From: Desulfonema limicola
Lineage (GTDB): Bacteria > Desulfobacterota > Desulfobacteria > Desulfobacterales > Desulfosalsimonadaceae
NCBI GenBank assembly: GCA_020722245.1
Contig: DYLE01000144.1
Span: 1 to 6,203 of the forward strand
Length of the DNA: 6,203 nt
Direction: 5' to 3'
Shown: piece after piece, positions 5,386 through 6,203 of the stretch
How the letters are laid out: each line of letters begins with the position of its first letter
How positions within the stretch are numbered: position 1 is the first letter of the stretch
The notes under the pieces: generated by a model
The model's input: only the letters and a program-made list of their open reading frames with translations
The model's database searches: none
Told to the model about the DNA's origin: nothing
Made by a program: the position numbers and the translations under genes

Positions 5386-6203
5386 ATGTATGAATCAGGA
5401 ACAATCGTTGAGTACATCGATGATCAGAAGATCCGCTGCGCCGTGATCCTCGAGCAGGAGAATGAGCGGGTCCGGCTGTTTAGCGAGAACAACCGGGAGC
5501 TGAATCAAAAGGTGAGCCGGCTGTCCCACGCCTCGGCCATGCGCCTGCCGATCCATAACGGCCGGGACAAGCTTCTCGAATCCCTGAAACAGGTCGCCGA
5601 TCGCCGTCAAAGCCTGAGCCAGAAGGTGGATATTCGGGAACTCTGGGAGGTTTTAAGCCCCATGGAAGAATGGGTGGATCTCCCCACCATGGCCGGGCTC
5701 TGTTTTCCGGAAAACCCCACCGGCGACCATGAGGCCGCGGTGATTCGCGCCTGGTTTGCCAACCGGATTTATTTCAAGTTCAGCAAGGACGGGTTTTTGC
5801 CGTATACCCCGGAGGAGGTCGAAAAGAACATCGCCCGGGAAAAGGAAAAAGAACGGCGCGATGCCCTGATCGCCTCGGGCGCGCAGTGGCTCAAAGCCGC
5901 CCTGGAGGGCGCTTTGGTTCTTCCGACCGAAGAGGCCGGCGCCTTTGTGGAGATGATGAAGTCCTATTATCTTTTCGGAAAGGAGAGCGTGCATCACCCC
6001 ACGGCCCACGCCATACTCGAAGCCTCGGGGGCGGACAGCGTTGAAAGAATTTTTGACGCGATGGTGAACCTGGGGATCTGGGGACCTGATCAAAACCTCG
6101 ATCTGGAGCGGTGCGGCATTCCGGTTACATTTTCTGAAACCGCCTTAAAAAAAGCTCGGGGGCTGGAGCGCGCGCTCGATTTTCGGTCGTGGACCAGCGG
6201 GCG
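5386..6203 (+). CDS. RNase II/R-like (RNB family) exoribonuclease, N-terminal part, cut by window edge
   Basis: An open frame from ATG 5386 runs to the window end without a stop: 272 codons plus two bases. The first ~45 residues (GTIVEYID, IRCAVILEQENERVRLF, ENNREL) look like a small beta-barrel. This is followed by a helical, winged-helix-like stretch (DIRELWEVL, EWVDLPTMAGLCFPEN, ~82-110) and a charged helix rich in Glu/Lys/Arg (~142-160). From memory, this N-terminal layout belongs to RNB-domain ribonucleases of delta-proteobacteria, which degrade RNA 3'-to-5' in the cytoplasm. The catalytic RNB domain with its metal-binding aspartates would lie beyond 6203, so the activity itself is not visible. 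The ATG has only a weak Shine-Dalgarno; an in-frame TTG at 5353 overlaps the previous gene but is less plausible. Spacing of 16 nt suggests co-transcription with the CNNM gene. Confidence 0.68.
   Translation, partial: MYESGTIVEYIDDQKIRCAVILEQENERVRLFSENNRELNQKVSRLSHASAMRLPIHNGRDKLLESLKQVADRRQSLSQKVDIRELWEVLSPMEEWVDLPTMAGLCFPENPTGDHEAAVIRAWFANRIYFKFSKDGFLPYTPEEVEKNIAREKEKERRDALIASGAQWLKAALEGALVLPTEEAGAFVEMMKSYYLFGKESVHHPTAHAILEASGADSVERIFDAMVNLGIWGPDQNLDLERCGIPVTFSETALKKARGLERALDFRSWTSG

Noticed and set aside
4983..5417. Minus-strand 144-aa and 131-aa frames opposite the CNNM C-terminus
   Set aside because: They mirror the CBS2 and CorC_HlyC coding sequence and show no domain or translation signal.
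5653..6093. Minus-strand 146-aa frame opposite the RNase-like gene
   Set aside because: The plus frame is open for the full 818 bp and has family-like motifs; the minus frame is a shadow.

Overview
The window is a compact bacterial chromosomal segment with moderately high G+C genes. It holds four protein-coding genes in two divergent blocks, and two short-repeat patches lie in the non-coding sequence. The style of the RNase II-like protein at the right end, the heterodimeric exporter pair and the intergenic short tandem repeats suggest a Desulfobacterota (delta-proteobacterial, Desulfobacterales-like) genome. That placement is inference from family resemblance; the window has no rRNA or other phylogenetic marker.

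Left block, minus strand: two half-size ABC exporters lie head to tail 15 nt apart, 3937-2201 (578 aa) then 2185-227 (652 aa). Each is a six-helix membrane domain fused to an ATPase domain. Their ATPase motifs are complementary. The first has a normal LSGGQ signature but an Asp in place of the catalytic Glu after Walker B. The second has the catalytic Glu but a changed LSSGQ signature. Together they predict a heterodimer with one working and one degenerate ATP site. The second subunit also has a ~65-residue loop between its first two helices, as recalled for BmrD/YheH. The pair therefore looks like a BmrCD (YheIH)-type multidrug or lipid exporter.

Right block, plus strand: a CNNM/CorC-type transporter (4143-5369; DUF21 membrane domain, CBS pair, CorC_HlyC domain), probably for Mg2+/Co2+ efflux. 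Sixteen nucleotides later comes the 5' part of an RNase II/R-like exoribonuclease gene (5386 to the window edge). A good sigma70-like promoter (TTGATA-16-TATAGT) and a Shine-Dalgarno sequence precede the CNNM gene, and the two genes probably share a transcript.

Non-coding parts: the 205-bp divergent spacer (3938-4142) carries a 7-bp tandem repeat of more than seven units next to the CNNM promoter. The left edge (1-226) carries a degenerate 9-bp-period CTCTGTG-type repeat, a plus-oriented intrinsic terminator facing the end of the ABC operon, and overlapping inverted repeats. I see no CRISPR array, tRNA, rRNA, insertion sequence or prophage gene. I did not find a convincing new multi-gene system; the repeats and the asymmetric ABC pair are the most interesting items.
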